Shown: in pieces, positions 10,726 through 20,549 of the stretch
Layout: every line of letters starts with the position of its first letter
Position numbering within the stretch: the first letter of the stretch is position 1
Assembly: GCA_039707465.1 (NCBI GenBank)
Contig: CM077643.1
Span: 324,885,919-324,949,918, forward strand
Direction of reading: 5' to 3'
Source: Rhabdophis nuchalis
Lineage: Eukaryota > Chordata > Lepidosauria > Squamata > Natricidae
DNA: 64,000 nt
The notes under the pieces: model-generated
Databases searched by the model: none
Told to the model about the DNA's origin: nothing
Seen by the model: only the letters and a program-made list of their open reading frames with translations
Program-made: the position numbers and the translations under genes

Positions 10726-11583
10726 TAGGGGTGTCAAATTCATGGCAAGTGGGCCTAATGCATCACACAGTCGCACAGTCACTCAAGCGCTCGTGACTTC
10801 TCACCTGGACTACTGTAACGCTCTCTACATGGGGCTCCCCTTGAGATGCACTTGGAGGTTGCAGTTGGTCCAGAATGCGGCCGCGCGGGTGATTACGGGT
10901 GCTTCAGGGCAATCCCGCATAACACCCCTCCTGCGCAAGCTGCACTGGCTGCCTGTGACCTTCTGGGGGCGTTACAAGGTTTTGATGACCATCTTCAAGG
11001 TGCTCCATGGCACGGGGCCTAGCTACCTACGAGACCATCTACTGCCCCATACGTCCCTACGACCAATTCGCTCTCACAGAGAGGGTCTGCTCCGGGTACC
11101 GTCAACTGGGCAATGCCGGTTGGCGACGCCCAGGGGAAGAGCCTTCTCTGTGGTGGGACCAACCCTCTGGAATGATCTACCTCCCGAACTCCATGTCATC
11201 TCGGACCTCCGCCTGTTCCGTCAGCGTTTAAAAATGCACTTCTTTCACCTAGCCGGCCTGGCATGATTTTATTCGACACTGCACTGCTTTTAGTTATCAA
11301 AGTCTTAATTCAGGGGTTTTAATTGGTTTTAGCGCAGGGTGGGTTAATTTAATTTAGTTTTAATGAATATTATTCTTGTATATATGTATTTATATTTTAT
11401 ATTCCATGTGCACCACCCCGAGTCCCTTTGTGGTGAGATGGGTGCGGGTTATAAATGCGAATAAAATAAAATAAATAAATAAAAAAAACACGCTGGCCAT
11501 GCCCACATCCAGTTTAGCAAAGGGGGGGAAAGTCACCATACGTTATGTGACGACTCTGTGATGACGCTAGTTTGACATCCCTG
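10726..11583 (+). mobile_element. hAT-type MITE (CAGGGGTGTCAAACTC family) split by a LINE
   Basis: The left end is TAGGGGTGTCAAATTC and the right end AGTTTGACATCCCTG. The flanking octamers CGCTGCTC (10718-10725) and CACTGCTC (11584-11591) differ by one base. An L2-like LINE accounts for most of the interior. Beyond it the MITE resumes with GCTGGCCATGCCCACATCC. Confidence 0.82.
10772..11492 (+). mobile_element. CR1/L2-like LINE, AAAT-tail subfamily, 5'-truncated
   Basis: The open frame to 11266 encodes the C-terminal ~165 residues of the LINE protein: RTVTQALVTSHLDYCNALYM, LQLVQNAAARVITGAS, LLRKLHWLPV and LRPIRSHREGLLRVPS, ending in HLAGLA. The YADD part of the reverse transcriptase is absent. 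The 3' UTR carries CACCACCCCGAGTCCC and an (AAATA)n tail. It lies inside the MITE at 10726. Confidence 0.9.
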
Positions 11584-11863
11584 CACTGCTCCATAATATT
11601 TCAGGCTGTCCAATCTCTTCTTAAATCATCCAGTGTTGGAGCATTCACAACTTCTGGAGGCAAGCTGTTCCCCTGGATAATTGTTCTATCAGGAAATTTC
11701 TCTTTAGTTCTAGGTTGCTTCTCTCCTTGATTAGTTTCCATCCGTTGCTTCCTGTCCTGCCTTCAGATGCTTTCGAAAATAGGTTCACTCTTTCTTCTTT
11801 GTGGCAGCCCCTCAAATATTGTGATCTATTTTAATTTTTTTACAGTCTCCTATTGGTTAACTA

Positions 11864-12188
11864 GGGACATGGTAGCTCAGTGGCTAAGATGCTGAGCTTG
11901 TGGATTAGAAAGATCAGCAGTTCGGTGGTTCAAATCCCTAGCGCCACATAATGGAGTGAGCTCCTGTTACTTTTCCCAGCTTCTGACAACCTAGCAGTTC
12001 GAAAGCATGTAAAAACAAGTAGAAAAATAGAGACCACCTTTGGTAACCTCCAGCATTTAGTCATGTTGGCCACATGACCATGGAGATTTCTTTGGACAGC
12101 ATTGGCTCTTTGGCTTTGAAATGGAGATGAGCATCGTCCCCTAGAGTTGAGAATGACTAGCACATATGTGTGAGGGGAACCTTTACCT
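11864..12188 (+). mobile_element. Sauria SINE
   Basis: A tRNA-derived head (GGTAGCTCAGTGGCTAAGAT, box B GGTTCAAATCCC) is followed by the conserved body (AGTGAGCTCCTGTTACTT, GGCCACATGACCATGG). The 3' end AACGACTAGCACATATGTG type is Bov-B-like and closes with GGGGAACCTTTACC. Flanks TATTGGTTAACT and TATTGGTTAGCT match at 11 of 12 and mark the target-site duplication. Such SINEs depend on RTE/Bov-B LINE enzymes. Confidence 0.9.
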
Positions 12189-12239
12189 TATTGGTTAGCT
12201 GGAGTGACTGCTCGCTGGTTTATTGGCCAAGGCTAGCAA

Positions 12240-12423
12240 AGATAAAGCCCAAGTAAGTTATGTATTTTTCTCCACCTTTACTCCAAGAGGTCATGTGGCT
12301 TATATGGGCCTATTTCTTCATTTGATCCCACAAGAGGAGGAAGAATGGAAATAATGACTGGCCCAGAATCAAAGAGTGGACTTGAACCTGAGTCTCCTCA
12401 CTCCTAAGCCAGCACTCCTAACC
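12240..12423 (-). mobile_element. possible antisense MIR/tRNA SINE fragment
   Basis: Landmarks TGGCCCAGAATCAAAGAG and GGACTTGAACCTGAGTCTCC are typical of antisense tRNA-derived SINE heads. The borders are unclear. Confidence 0.45.
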
Positions 12424-12676
12424 TCCGCTCCTTCCGTCTGAAATTAAAAACATATTTTTTCTGCTTGGCCGGTCTGGGATAGTCTCTCTCTATGGGGTTT
12501 TAGTGTATAGTGGGAATTTTAGTTTAGATTGGGTATTTTAGCACAGGTACTATTTAATTTGTTTTTAAGATGTTCTTGATTGTATATTTATGGTTTTTAG
12601 TTTCCCTGTGCACCGCTCCGAGTCCCTACTTTAATTTCAAGAAATTAAACTATTATTATTATTATTATTATTTTAA
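12424..12676 (+). mobile_element. CR1/L2-like LINE 3' end, ATT-tail subfamily
   Basis: Encodes only the final residues (LRSF then KLKT and CLAGLG in translation). The 3' UTR has GCACCGCTCCGAGTCCC, and an (ATT)n tail lies at 12652-12673. Severely 5'-truncated. Confidence 0.8.
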
Positions 12677-12839
12677 TTATTGTACCACTAAAGTTTGAAC
12701 AAATGTGGAGCATTGGGAGAATAGCACTCAGTAGAAACAGCGTCAGCATGGAAATGCCCTTAGTAGCATTTCTGTACCAAAATACTAGCTTTTCTTTTAC
12801 GGCAATATGCGTCCAACCCCCTTTATGAAAAGCAGAGCT

Positions 12840-13135
12840 TTATTCGAGATGCTATAAGATTCAACCTGTCATTTAATTAGTTGGCTATTCACTAATCATT
12901 TAAAAGGGAGGCATTCATTTCAAATGAAAACAATGTCAAATCAGCTGAGCTGATATCTCCCTCACCTAATACACTTTAATTGTGCCTGCTCATCATTCAC
13001 TCTGACATGATTAAAGTTTCCTCTTTATTAAGATTTCCTGAGGATCACTGAGCAAAGTCTGGCAGACAGACATGACCAGGCAAACAAAGAAATAACAAGT
13101 CTGACTCATTAAAACCCACTCATTAAAACCCACGA
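12840..13135. other. candidate conserved non-coding element
   Basis: No repeat signature. It contains TCATTTAATTAGTTGG, ACTAATCATTTAAAAG, TCAGCTGAGCTGATATC and CACTTTAATTGTGCC, a density of TAAT cores and E-box-like motifs common in vertebrate enhancers. This is an inference only. Confidence 0.35.
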
Positions 13136-13317
13136 CTCCAGTTTGCTGGTGGGTCAAAGTGGAGAGCGAATGAGGAGGACCATAGGCTGCCTTCTAAAGA
13201 CTTTTTACTTATACAGATGGTGATTCCAACTGTAGTTCCTTAAGAATGGCATCTACATTTATATAAAGCAAGCTTATGGCATATATTTTATTAATTTGAT
13301 TTATACCTCCCCCATTC

Positions 13318-13655
13318 TCAGACTTTGGACAGCCATTTATCTGGAATGGTATAGAATCCCCTGCTTGAGCAAGGAGTTGGACTAACTGAGCTCTGAGGTC
13401 TCTTCCAACCACAGGTGGGTTGCCAATTTTTTTTACTACTGATTTGGGCGTGCTCCTGTGAACATACGCGCAATGCTTCTGCACATGGGTATAACTTTCT
13501 GCGCATGCGCAGAAGCACCCAGGCAGGTGGGTGGAGCCTCCTGCCGCTGCTACTACTGGTTCAGCCAATCTGGGGTGATCCAGGCTGATCCGGGTCGATC
13601 CAGGCCAATCTGGGTCGATGTAAGATGAACCTCTGCTTCCAACTCTTATTTTGTA
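13318..13655 (+). mobile_element. CR1-type LINE 3' fragment split by a MITE
   Basis: GGAGTTGGACTAACTGAGCT then GGTCTCTTCCAAC and, after the MITE, TCTTATTTTGTAATCTG. This resembles the conserved 3' end of amniote CR1 LINEs. The octamer at the break is duplicated. Confidence 0.6.
13410..13635 (-). mobile_element. hAT-type MITE (CAGTGGTGGGTTGC family)
   Basis: Begins CACAGGTGGGTTGCC and ends GATGAACCTCTG. It is flanked by identical octamers CTTCCAAC (13402-13409 and 13636-13643). The interior has GCGCATGCGCAGAAGC, shared with the copies at 598, 15767 and 37673. A short direct repeat (CCAGGCTGATCC / CCAGGCCAATCT) lies near the right end. Confidence 0.88.
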
Positions 13656-13685
13656 ATCTGTAACATGAAGGCAACAGACTACCAG

Positions 13686-13939
13686 TAGAGGTGGTATTCA
13701 GCAGCTTCTGACCAGTTCTAGAGAACCGGTAGCAAAATTTTTGAGTAGTCTGGAGAACCGGTAAATACCACCTCTGCCTGGCCCCGCTCCCATCTATTCT
13801 CTGCCTCTCGAGTCCCAGCTGATGGGGAGAGAATGGGGATTTTGCAGTATTCTTCCCCTGCCATGCCCGCCAACCCATGCTACGCCTACCAAGCCATGCC
13901 CACAGAACCAGTAGTAAAAATTTTTGAATCCCACTACTG
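13686..13939 (-). mobile_element. hAT-type MITE (CAGTGGTGGGATTC family), inverted
   Basis: Starts TAGAGGTGGTATTCAGCAG and ends GAATCCCACTACTG. The interior matches the copies at 2716, 50902 and 55695 in reverse. The flanking octamers (ACTACCAG / ACTGTCGG) agree poorly. Confidence 0.75.
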
Positions 13940-14315
13940 ACTGTCGGCCTCCAAGAGCAGCACTGCCCATGCAGCAACAAGTGACAGAATCTTATAGAAG
14001 AAGCATAGATTGGGCCATTTTGAGCTGTTCTAGGTATATACATATGTGTTTTTTTTTTAAGTATAATTGTTACTGGAAAAGAATTTTATATAGAATTTAA
14101 AATGACCAACATGTAGATGAAAAGAAATAGCCCCCCCCCAAAAAAAGATAAAAGAAAAAGTGAGAAACAGAGAAAAAGTTACCTAGGCTTTGCTGCATCT
14201 AAAGCAATAACTATTGTACTATTAAGCACAGATGTTGGATGGCCTTGAATTAGAAGATGGCAGCAGAGTTGAGGGTTTCTCTCTCTCTCTCTTCTGACAT
14301 CCAGTATTTATCTGG

Positions 14316-14318
<3 letters not shown>

Positions 14319-14390
<72 letters not shown>

Positions 14391-15020
14391 TTTATTTATA
14401 ACCCGCTCTCTCTCCCCAAAGGGACTCGAGGCGGGGCACAGGGAATTAAAAAACAGTTAAAACAGACAGAATACAAAGTTAAAAACAAATTAAACTTGCC
14501 CTGCGCTAAAAACTCCTATAAAACTAAAACTATCCCTAAAACCCCTTAACAATTTAAAATTTAAATTACCCTAGGCCAGCCAAGCAGAAGAAGTGTGTTT
14601 TTAGTTGCTGTCGGAAGGAGCGAAGGTCTGTGGTTGTTCTGATTTCGGGGGGAAGGTCGTTCCAGAGGGTCGGGCCCACCACAGAGAAGGTCCTTCCCCT
14701 GGACGTTGCCCGCTGGCACAGCCTGGTGGACGGCACCCGGAAAAGCCCCTCTCTGTGGGAGCGAATCGGCTGCAGGGATGTATGGGGCAGAATGCGATCC
14801 CGCAGATAGCTAGGTCCCGTGCCATGGAGCACTTTAAAGATGATAACTAACACCTTGAAGCGCACCCGAAAGACGACAGGCAGCCAATGCAGCTCGCGCA
14901 GGAGCGGTGTTACATGGGAGAACCTAGAGGCTCCCATAACTACCCGCGCGGCTGCATTCTGGACAAGCTGAAGCCTTCGGGTGCACCTCAAGGGGAGCCC
15001 CATGTAGAGACTGTAGAGAT
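14319..15020 (-). mobile_element. CR1/L2-like LINE, TAA-tail subfamily, 5'-truncated
   Basis: Antisense. A (TAA)n array (14319-14389) precedes the complement of the 3' UTR (GGGACTCGAGGCGGGGCACA). The minus-strand frame up to 15027 encodes the last ~150 residues: GLPLRCTRRLQLVQNAAARV, LLRELHWLPVVFRVRFKVL and LQPIRSHREGLFRVPS, ending in CLAGLG. No reverse-transcriptase active site remains. Confidence 0.9.
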
Positions 15021-15044
15021 TGTTCATCTTAGATCATTAAAGAT

Positions 15045-15225
15045 AGGCAATGGGGTATACAGGTCAAGGTTTCAGGCTAGAAACTAGGAGAGTGTGAATT
15101 CTAGTTCCTGTTTAGGCACAAAGCCAGCTGAGTGGTTTTGGACCAACCACTTTCTCTCTGAGCCTTAAGAATGAGGCAATGGTAAACCACTTCTAAATAA
15201 AGTTAAACAAATTGTCAACGGCTTA
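15045..15225 (+). mobile_element. tRNA-derived SINE, decayed
   Basis: Contains TTTCAGGCTAGAAACTAGGA, GTGAATTCTAGTTCCTG, AGGCACAAAGCCAGCTGAGT and GACCAACCACTTTCTCTCTG. The same order is found in the copy at 44300. Confidence 0.6.
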
Positions 15226-15229
15226 GTAA

Positions 15230-15758
15230 AATTCTGTTGCAATGAGCTAATTCCTAATTCAGAGGAGTGATGTTCTGAGGCCAGAACTGTGCACATCTGC
15301 TGATTATGGGGAAATAAGGGGTGGAATTCCCTCTAGTCACTTGTCCTAATTTTGCTGAACCAAGAGTGAACCGGACCAAAGGGGCACTTCTGTATCATCA
15401 CTGCCTTGCAGTTCCTCTAGGTGGCGGCAACTCCAAAAAGAAGTTTATAGGTGAAATTCATAATGCCAACACTTGTAATTACAAAAACAGAGCATTACTT
15501 TTGAGTATGCAATCTAGTGCTCAGAGTTTGGGGAATTTTACCCCAACCCAGCATAAGATTCCTAGAACTGACGGGGGAAATAATTTCCATTTCCAATCTG
15601 GCATTTTTCAGGTCACAAAATACTCCATTCCAAAAACTGGTAGCTGGAGGTCAGGACTACACTGAGAGCCCTATGCTATACAACACAATGACCATAAATC
15701 ACACACATTTTAGTTTCATGTGTTGTGCATAGTTCAATTTGTAAACTGTGGTTTAGTT
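15230..15758. other. no gene seen
   Basis: Two overlapping short frames (15321-15732) have no recognisable motif. No repeat recognised. Confidence 0.55.
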
Positions 15759-15766
15759 AATCACAG

Positions 15767-15942
15767 AAGAGGTGGGTTGCTCCCGGATTGGCCGGATAGG
15801 GCAAATCGGTAGTAGCAGTGGCAGGAGGCTCCGCCCACTCTCCCAGATGCTTCTGCGCATGCGCAGAAGTGTTGCACGCACGCGCGAGTACATACACGCG
15901 CACAAGCAAACCAGTAGTAAAAAAAATGGAAACCCACCACTG
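15767..15942 (-). mobile_element. hAT-type MITE (CAGTGGTGGGTTGC family), inverted
   Basis: Left AAGAGGTGGGTTGCTCCC and right GAAACCCACCACTG. The flanks AATCACAG (15759-15766) and AATCACAC (15943-15950) match at 7 of 8. The interior has TTCTGCGCATGCGCAGAAG, a perfect 19-base palindrome apart from its centre. Confidence 0.85.
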
Positions 15943-15949
15943 AATCACA

Positions 15950-17595
15950 CTATTTGTTCAAGCACAGCCATACTGTTTTTTTTTCAGTTATGGTGATTAT
16001 TGAAGAGGTTTAAAAGACAAGCAGAGACAAAGTTTTATTCTTGTAGAGTGGGGTTGAATAAAAAGCACTATTTGCTTATTTTGTAAATTGTTTTTTAAAA
16101 AAAAATGATTATACCTATAGAATCTAAGAAATGGGTTTAACATAGTATCATTTAGGGACTAGGGACCAAATGTATTTCTTTTTAAAACATTGTGTTGGAA
16201 GAAGCATTGAAAGTTCTAAAAAAAAAAAAAGATTTAATCTCTCATTGGCTGTTTTATGCCACACAATTGAATGAGTGAAGGATGCATATTGTCCTAGCAA
16301 GATATGTAGAAATCCCAATCATTAAGCCTTTAAAAGATTTCACATGCAGGTCAAGAGACAGCTGGATAGCTGGATTTGTAGCAAAAGATCTCAGTCGTGG
16401 AGATAAGTCCTTTTATATTTCACATGAATGGCAAAATCCTACCAAATACACAGACCCTGCCTCTCTATCAAAAGGATCCAATGCTTTCTAATTTGGCTTG
16501 TTAATGATTTTCAGTTACTTATTGTTTTAATTTCTTAATGTGGGCTTTACTGTTGTTCTTTTTTGTTTTCACATTTTCATTGTTCTTTCTTTTGCTGAAA
16601 ACTCTTATGTAGCACCCTGGAGGCTGATTAGACAAAAAGATGATTTAAAATGTTAATTATAAAACATTCAGTAATTAATGAGCAAAAATAGCAACAACGC
16701 TAGGGTATGATTCCCCCATCCTAGCAAGGGTAAATTTGCTTTCTCTGATGTTTGAATAAAGCAGGCACATATCAGCCACAGTGTTATATAATTATACCGG
16801 ATGCAGTTTACGCAGATGGTTGCAATGTTTCGGTTTAGAGCATAGCATATTTTCATCTGTTTATTCCATGACATCAGATTTAGCACATCAGGACAAAGGC
16901 AGTTCATTTCCCATAAGGGAGATGGCCAGGCCTCCGACACCCAGACAGCGCAGCCAACTTCAAAACAGAACCATTAAAAGCAGCAGCCACAAAGACAATA
17001 CTTAAATCATGGTAAGTAGCAACAAGGAACAGGCTCCTCCTGAGTTCAAATGAGAGACCAGAGCAGCTTTCTAAAAGGCCTTAATGCTGTAAAATGGTTT
17101 TGATCCTGACTGAAAGCACATTGCGATCTGAATGAACTACAAAGGCAGAAGAACATAGCTTGTCTCAGAAACTGAATTTATTAAAACCAGCTTCAGGATC
17201 CAGCGACAAGTATCTTTTTTTGTTTTTTCTGCAATCTCCCATTTGAGAAGTAAAAGGAATTGGGCACATTACTAATTTCACACCAGCTGAAATGAGATGA
17301 GAAGAAAGGCTCTCCTGCAGTGAACAAAAGTTACAGAAACTTAAAAGTAGGACACCCATTCAGTAAATCCAAAACTTTTTTTTGCAGTAATCGTGGAATG
17401 TTAATTACAGGTATCGATCGACTTACAACCATCAGTGAAAAAAGTGAAGATCAGTCCCTGCACTTACAACTATCATAAGGTCATACTCAGAGTGGGCACG
17501 TATTATGGATTCTCTATTCAATTTGTAATTTAAAGAAAGGCTGAGCGTTTTCTTTTCATGAATTTCTGCAGGAAGGAAGAAATCTTCCCTTGAGA
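15950..17595. other. no gene; partial mariner-like MITE near 17410
   Basis: Mostly AT-rich unique sequence. At 17408-17500 ATCGATCGACTTACAACCAT resembles one end of the mariner-like MITE family described at 34687. The stretch 16660-17000 lacks repeat signatures. Confidence 0.5.
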
Positions 17596-17599
17596 CAGA

Positions 17600-18290
17600 A
17601 ATGATGGGTGCTTCATTAAGTCCAGGGTCAATGCAGCCGTCTACCAGGAGATTTTGGAGTACTTCATCATGCTTCCTTCTGCAGATGAGCTTTATGGGGA
17701 TGCTGACTTCATTTTCCAGTAGGACATGGCACCTGCCCACACTGCCAAAAGCACCAAAACCCGGTTCAATGACCGTGGGATTACTGTGCTTGATTGGCCA
17801 GCAAACTCGCCTGACCTGAACCCCATCGAGAACCTATGGGGCATTGCCAAGAGAAAGATGAGAGACATGAGACCGAACAATGCAGAAGAGCTGAAGGCCG
17901 CTATTGAAGCATCCTGGTCTTCCATAACACCTCAGCAGTGCCACAGGCTGATAGCTTCCATGCCATGCCACATTGAGGCAGTAATTGCTGCAAAAGTACT
18001 GAGCCCAAACCAAGTACTGTGTACATATGCATGCGTATATTTTTCAGAAGTCTGATATTGTCTTAGGTACAATCCTTGTTTTATTGATTGCATGTAATAT
18101 TCTAATTTTCTGAGATGGTGGATTTGGGGTTTTCATGAGCTGTACGCCATAATCATCACAATTATGACCAATCAAGGCTTGAACTATCTTGCTTTGCATG
18201 TAATGAGTCTTATCTCATATATTAGTTTCACCTTTTAAGTTGCATTACTGAAGTTTGCACAATATTCTAATTTTTCGACTTTCACCTTTA
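17600..18290 (+). pseudogene. Tc1-like transposon remnant: C-terminal transposase and 3' end
   Basis: The frame contains CFIKSRVNAAVYQEILEYF, then FIFQ, a TAG stop (17720-17722), and at once DMAPAHTAK. After that come VLDWPANSPDLNPIENLWG and a short C-terminus ending before 18054. The D of DMAP and the E of PIENLW are separated by exactly 34 residues, the DD34E spacing of Tc1 transposases. The first catalytic D and the whole N-terminal DNA-binding half are missing. The stop before the second D would abolish activity. The downstream AT-rich tail, with ACAATATTCTAATTTTTCGA near 18260, looks like the 3' terminal repeat; the left end is absent. Confidence 0.88.
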
Positions 18291-18469
18291 CCTCTTGACT
18301 ACCTTGTAACTGAATAAGTGCAAGAATATTTCTCCTGCAATTCTGCAATTCTGTTCTCCTTGTAAAAACCACTGAAACCGATGCTTTTTCAGCAGATTTA
18401 ACAAGAAAAAGTTGAAAAAGAAAGGGTCAGAAAATATTTTTGCCCACCTCTCAATATAAAGTTTTTGTT

Positions 18470-18705
18470 GTTATTGTTCAGTCACTAAATCATGTCCAGC
18501 TCTTCATGACCTCATGGAACCATAGCATGCCAGGCCCCCTGTTCTCCACCATCTCCCAGAATTTGCAAAATTCATGTTCATTGCATTGTTGACACTCTCT
18601 AACCATCTTATACTCTGCTGCCCCCTTCTCCTTTTGTCTTCAATCTTTCCTGACATCATGATCTTTTCAAAATGAATCCTCTCTTTGAATTTAGTGGCTA
18701 ATATA
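18470..18705 (-). mobile_element. Bov-B-type RTE LINE 3' region, antisense
   Basis: TTGTTCAGTCACTAAATCAT, CCAGCTCTTCATGACCTCAT, GCATGCCAGGCCCCCTGTTC, CTCCACCATCTCCCAGAATT and TCAATCTTTCCTGACATCAT follow the order of the antisense Bov-B LINE 3' portion. Bov-B is shared by squamates and ruminants through horizontal transfer. Only ~235 bp remain, without an intact frame. Confidence 0.78.
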
Positions 18706-18719
18706 AAGTTCTCTTAGGC

Positions 18720-19134
18720 CAGTGATGGTGAACCTATGGCACGGGTGCCACAGGTAGCACCCGGAGCCATTTCTGAGGGCACGCGAGGCGTTGCCCTGTC
18801 AGCTCCAGGACACATGAGCGTGCTGGCCAGCTAATTTTTGGCCTTGATTTTCGGCCAGTTTTTGCCCTCCTGAAGCCTCCAGAGGGAGAAAAATAGCCCA
18901 AGGGGCAACCTGGAAGTCCATTCATGAAGGTCCAGTTTGTGTGGTGGGCCTTTTTTTGCCCTCCCCAGGCTCCAAAAAAGCTGTGTGCACATGCGCAGGG
19001 CAGCAGTGGGTGTCATGCGTGCATGCTCAGGGGACACGGCATGGGAGGCATTAAATTATGGGCGTGGGCACATGAGTGCGCACAATAGCGTGTGTGTTTT
19101 CGGCACCCGAAGCAAAAAAAGTTCGCCATCACTA
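18720..19134 (+). mobile_element. hAT-type MITE (CAGTGATGGCGAACC family)
   Basis: Left CAGTGATGGTGAACCTATGG, right AAGTTCGCCATCACTA. The flanks TCTTAGGC (18712-18719) and TCCTAGGC (19135-19142) differ by one base. The interior GGGCACGCGAGGCGTTGCCC matches the copy at 52882. Confidence 0.88.
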
Positions 19135-19139
19135 TCCTA

Positions 19140-20130
19140 GGCTAATTAGCCATGTTTCAGGACCAGTTTCAACACTTATATGAAGAGGCCCTGGCATGGT
19201 TAGCCTAACCTTATTAGAGCTCAGAAAGGCTCTTGCCAATCCTACCGCATCCAGAAAGGCTTTTGACAGGGTTGGAACTAGCTCCATATCCACCACCAAT
19301 TTGATCCCATTTTCCAAACTGACAACAATGCTCAGCTCAGAGCCATAGGCTGAGCATTAATTTTGGACCATCTAAGACAGTGACCATCCATCACAGATCA
19401 GAGCCAAATGGCTCATTAGTTCCCATTCAGAATCGCATTATCCATTACAGAAAAGCATCCGGTGGGAGTGAAGAACACATCATGTGGCAACCACAAGGCA
19501 TTACTCCGGATTTTAGCAAATAAATCAATTTTAAAAAAAGAAAAGAACAACCCTTGCAACATTTTGGGCTGAAGCTTTGTTCACGGCTGTCGTTTGTATT
19601 AATTGAAATGACAGTACTGCAATAGCATAAATTATTGGGCAGTGTGGGTGTGGATCTAAGTGTATGTTCCCCAGAAAAAATGAATTGCTACTTCATTAAG
19701 AAAACACGCCACATTGATGTTCTACCCTTGCCTGTCCTGTTTGGAGATATCCCCATTCATTTTTAATTTCCTGCACCCGAACAGAGAGATCCGTGTAAGC
19801 TAAAAAGAGAGCAGGGCGTAGGAGCAGCTAACAAAAGGTCCTAGAATTTTAGGAATCCTAGAAAGAAAGCCAGAAGAAATGGTGAAATCGAGAGCTTGGG
19901 TGGGAGTGGAATATAGAGGATGGCTATTGCCCACTGTTTCTTGCTCCAGACTAGAATTTGAGTGATGCATGACAGCATTTTGATTTTCAACCTGCTTTTG
20001 TTGCACCATGTCTACTGAAATCCAAGCAAAAAAAGATCACTGAGCTTTTTTCAATGATTTAGTATCTAGTACCCCAGATTTTGCAAAGGAGAAGGGGTTA
20101 CAAAACCACCTGAAAAAAAGAAACATCCAC
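19140..20130. other. no gene seen
   Basis: No recognisable repeat or coding pattern; mixed composition. Confidence 0.55.
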
Positions 20131-20139
20131 TAACCAGGG

Positions 20140-20535
20140 GAATGGCTGCTGGGGGTTCTCAGAGGTTCGGGAGAACCTCTAGCTAAGATTCAGTGCAGTT
20201 TCGAGAACTCCCAAATCCCACTCCTGTCTGGCCTTCCCCTCCCAGGAGTGTCCACCCACCCTGTTTTGGATGTGAGGTAAGTGCAGGGTCCACACAGAAG
20301 CCTGGGAGGGTGAAAAAGGGGCCAATCAGAAGTTCAAGAAGGCTGGAAATGGGCCTATTTCCAGTCTCCAGAGGCCTCTGTAGCCCAGGGAGGCTTTTTT
20401 CACCCTCCCAGAGGCTCGAAGAAAGCCTCTGGAGCCCGGGGACGGCAAAACCTCCTGCCGTGGTGCAGGAGGCTGACTAGGGCATGCCAACCATGGCCAC
20501 ACCTACCCAGCAACCAGGTAGAGAACCCCTTGCTA
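20140..20535. mobile_element. possible degenerate MITE
   Basis: GC-rich interval with repeated TTCTCAGAGGTTCGGGAGAA-type sequence at the left and CCAACCATGGCCACACCTAC at the right, a composition shared with the hAT MITEs nearby. The ends are not clean. Confidence 0.35.
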
Positions 20536-20549
20536 AAAAAAATTAATAT

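Larger units (their letters stand above)
10672..11850 (-). mobile_element. CR1-type LINE fragment, antisense, split by a MITE
   Basis: The two halves (10672-10725 and 11584-11850) join into one antisense CR1 segment. Landmarks are GGATCTTGGAGATCTTGTAA, then TTCACAACTTCTGGAGGCAA, GAAATTTCTCTTTAGTTC and TCCTTGATTAGTTTCCATCC. The same segment occurs at 43985-44290. Confidence 0.8.

Noticed and set aside
13561..14043. 160-codon antisense frame
   Set aside because: It crosses two MITEs and their borders; no protein domain is recognisable.
14257..14460. poly-isoleucine open frame
   Set aside because: It is the (TAA)n tail of an L2-like LINE read in one frame.
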